A DNA stretch of 64,000 bases from Nostoc sp. NMS7 (GTDB taxonomy: Bacteria > Cyanobacteriota > Cyanobacteriia > Cyanobacteriales > Nostocaceae), in NCBI RefSeq assembly GCF_017115085.1, contig NZ_JABXKJ010000185.1, forward strand, positions 39,680-103,679, in the 5' to 3' direction. A model generated the notes under the pieces. That model saw nothing but the letters and a program-made list of their open reading frames with translations, was not told where the DNA came from and did no database searches. The position numbers were made by a program, and so were the translations under genes. Of the stretch, positions 63,568 to 64,000 are shown one piece after another; the stretch's first letter is position 1, and each line of letters opens with the position of its first letter.

Positions 63568-64000
63568 ACTCAGAATTAATTGACCAATTGACCGGCTCTT
63601 TAGGCGCAAACGGATTACCTTACACAATTCCCATTCATCCCAACTTAGTCCATCTCACCTTGGGTTTATTCATCATTGGGATTACCTTCGATATCGTTGG
63701 TGTTCTGTTCCCCTTTGAAAAATGGGTCTTCAAATTTTTGGCAATTACTGTGGAACGTGACAAATTATTTGATGTTGGCTGGTACAACATGCTAGCTGCC
63801 AGCATCATTACATTTTTCACCGTGGCAGCAGGCTTTTACGAAATGCTTTTAGCAGCACCACCAGCTGATATGAAGAGTGCTTGGGGATTACAAGCAATGC
63901 AAACCATGATTTGGCATGGTGTAGGTGGTGTGTTGTTATTAGCGCTGATTGTTGGCATGACCATCTGGAGAGGATGGCAGCGCTTCGTTTGGGGCAAACA
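63564..64000 (+). CDS. Second DUF2231 membrane protein (runs off the window)
   Basis: The frame starts with ATG 63564, overlapping the upstream TGA, and stays open to the window end. It carries the same pattern as its neighbour: PYTIPIHPNLVHLTLGLFII, then FDVGWYNMLAASIITFFTVA and MQTMIWHGVGGVLLLALIVG. The IHP..VH motif matches the first protein. It is a paralogue of the upstream gene, and both probably form one membrane complex. Only about 146 residues are visible. Confidence 0.85.
   Translation, partial: MNSELIDQLTGSLGANGLPYTIPIHPNLVHLTLGLFIIGITFDIVGVLFPFEKWVFKFLAITVERDKLFDVGWYNMLAASIITFFTVAAGFYEMLLAAPPADMKSAWGLQAMQTMIWHGVGGVLLLALIVGMTIWRGWQRFVWGK

Overview
The window reads as the chromosome of a heterocyst-forming filamentous cyanobacterium of the Nostoc/Anabaena type. 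The reasons are: very frequent HIP1 octamers (GCGATCGC); a kaiA-kaiB-kaiC clock cluster with a short KaiA; a TolC-like protein directly after kaiC, the position held by the heterocyst-glycolipid exporter gene hgdD in Anabaena; a PEP-CTERM protein; SLH/OprB-type porin; and many short palindromic and heptamer repeats between genes. All calls are from reading the sequence; no database search was run.

Layout. 1-6.2 kb: a truncated CBS-domain gene, kaiABC and hgdD. 6.2-7.5 kb: a decayed patch where pieces of a TonB-dependent receptor and an O-methyltransferase are fused, followed by two MITE-like inverted-repeat elements. 7.8-13.4 kb: GGDEF/EAL protein, M50 site-2 protease with CBS domains, nagA, purE and a small monooxygenase. 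13.4-13.9 kb: an integrase N-terminal remnant close to tRNA-Phe. 14-18.8 kb: a zinc ABC importer (znuB-znuC-znuA), divergent from a porin, with a Fur/Zur-like site between. 18.9-20.7 kb: PEP-CTERM protein and a decayed two-gene unit. 21.3-29.1 kb: topA, aroQ with one or two tiny upstream genes, an ADP-ribosylglycohydrolase-like protein and a 7TM-HD (PgpH-like) phosphodiesterase.

29.1-33.2 kb is an accessory stretch: two proteins sharing a GG(N/A)YNE-type motif, a DUF433/DUF5615 toxin-antitoxin pair, a DUF2442 protein, a DUF6888/DUF6887-like pair with an overlapping start, and a 21/63-nt tandem repeat. 33.2-42.4 kb: Lhr-like helicase, a heterodimeric ABC exporter with one degenerate ATP site, SMP-30 lactonase, Uma2 nuclease and a CSP41-like epimerase homologue. 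42.9-50.2 kb: glycosyltransferase, two polyprenyl-phosphate sugar transferases, gmd and fcl, which together suggest a fucose-containing exopolysaccharide; a 5-formyl-THF cyclo-ligase and an orphan sugar-ABC permease lie among them.

50.7-54.7 kb holds a 1323-residue protein with an N-terminal helical region, a long acidic low-complexity linker and a C-terminal actin/Hsp70-like ATPase; it is the most interesting uncharacterised gene. 55.3-64 kb: CRP-family regulator, DUF2232 membrane protein, CobT-like protein, ABC solute-binding protein, hybrid histidine kinase with CheB, and a DUF2231 membrane-protein pair running off the end. Dispersed repeats, some inserted inside one another, fill most gaps, and one seems to supply the start codon of the CobT-like gene.
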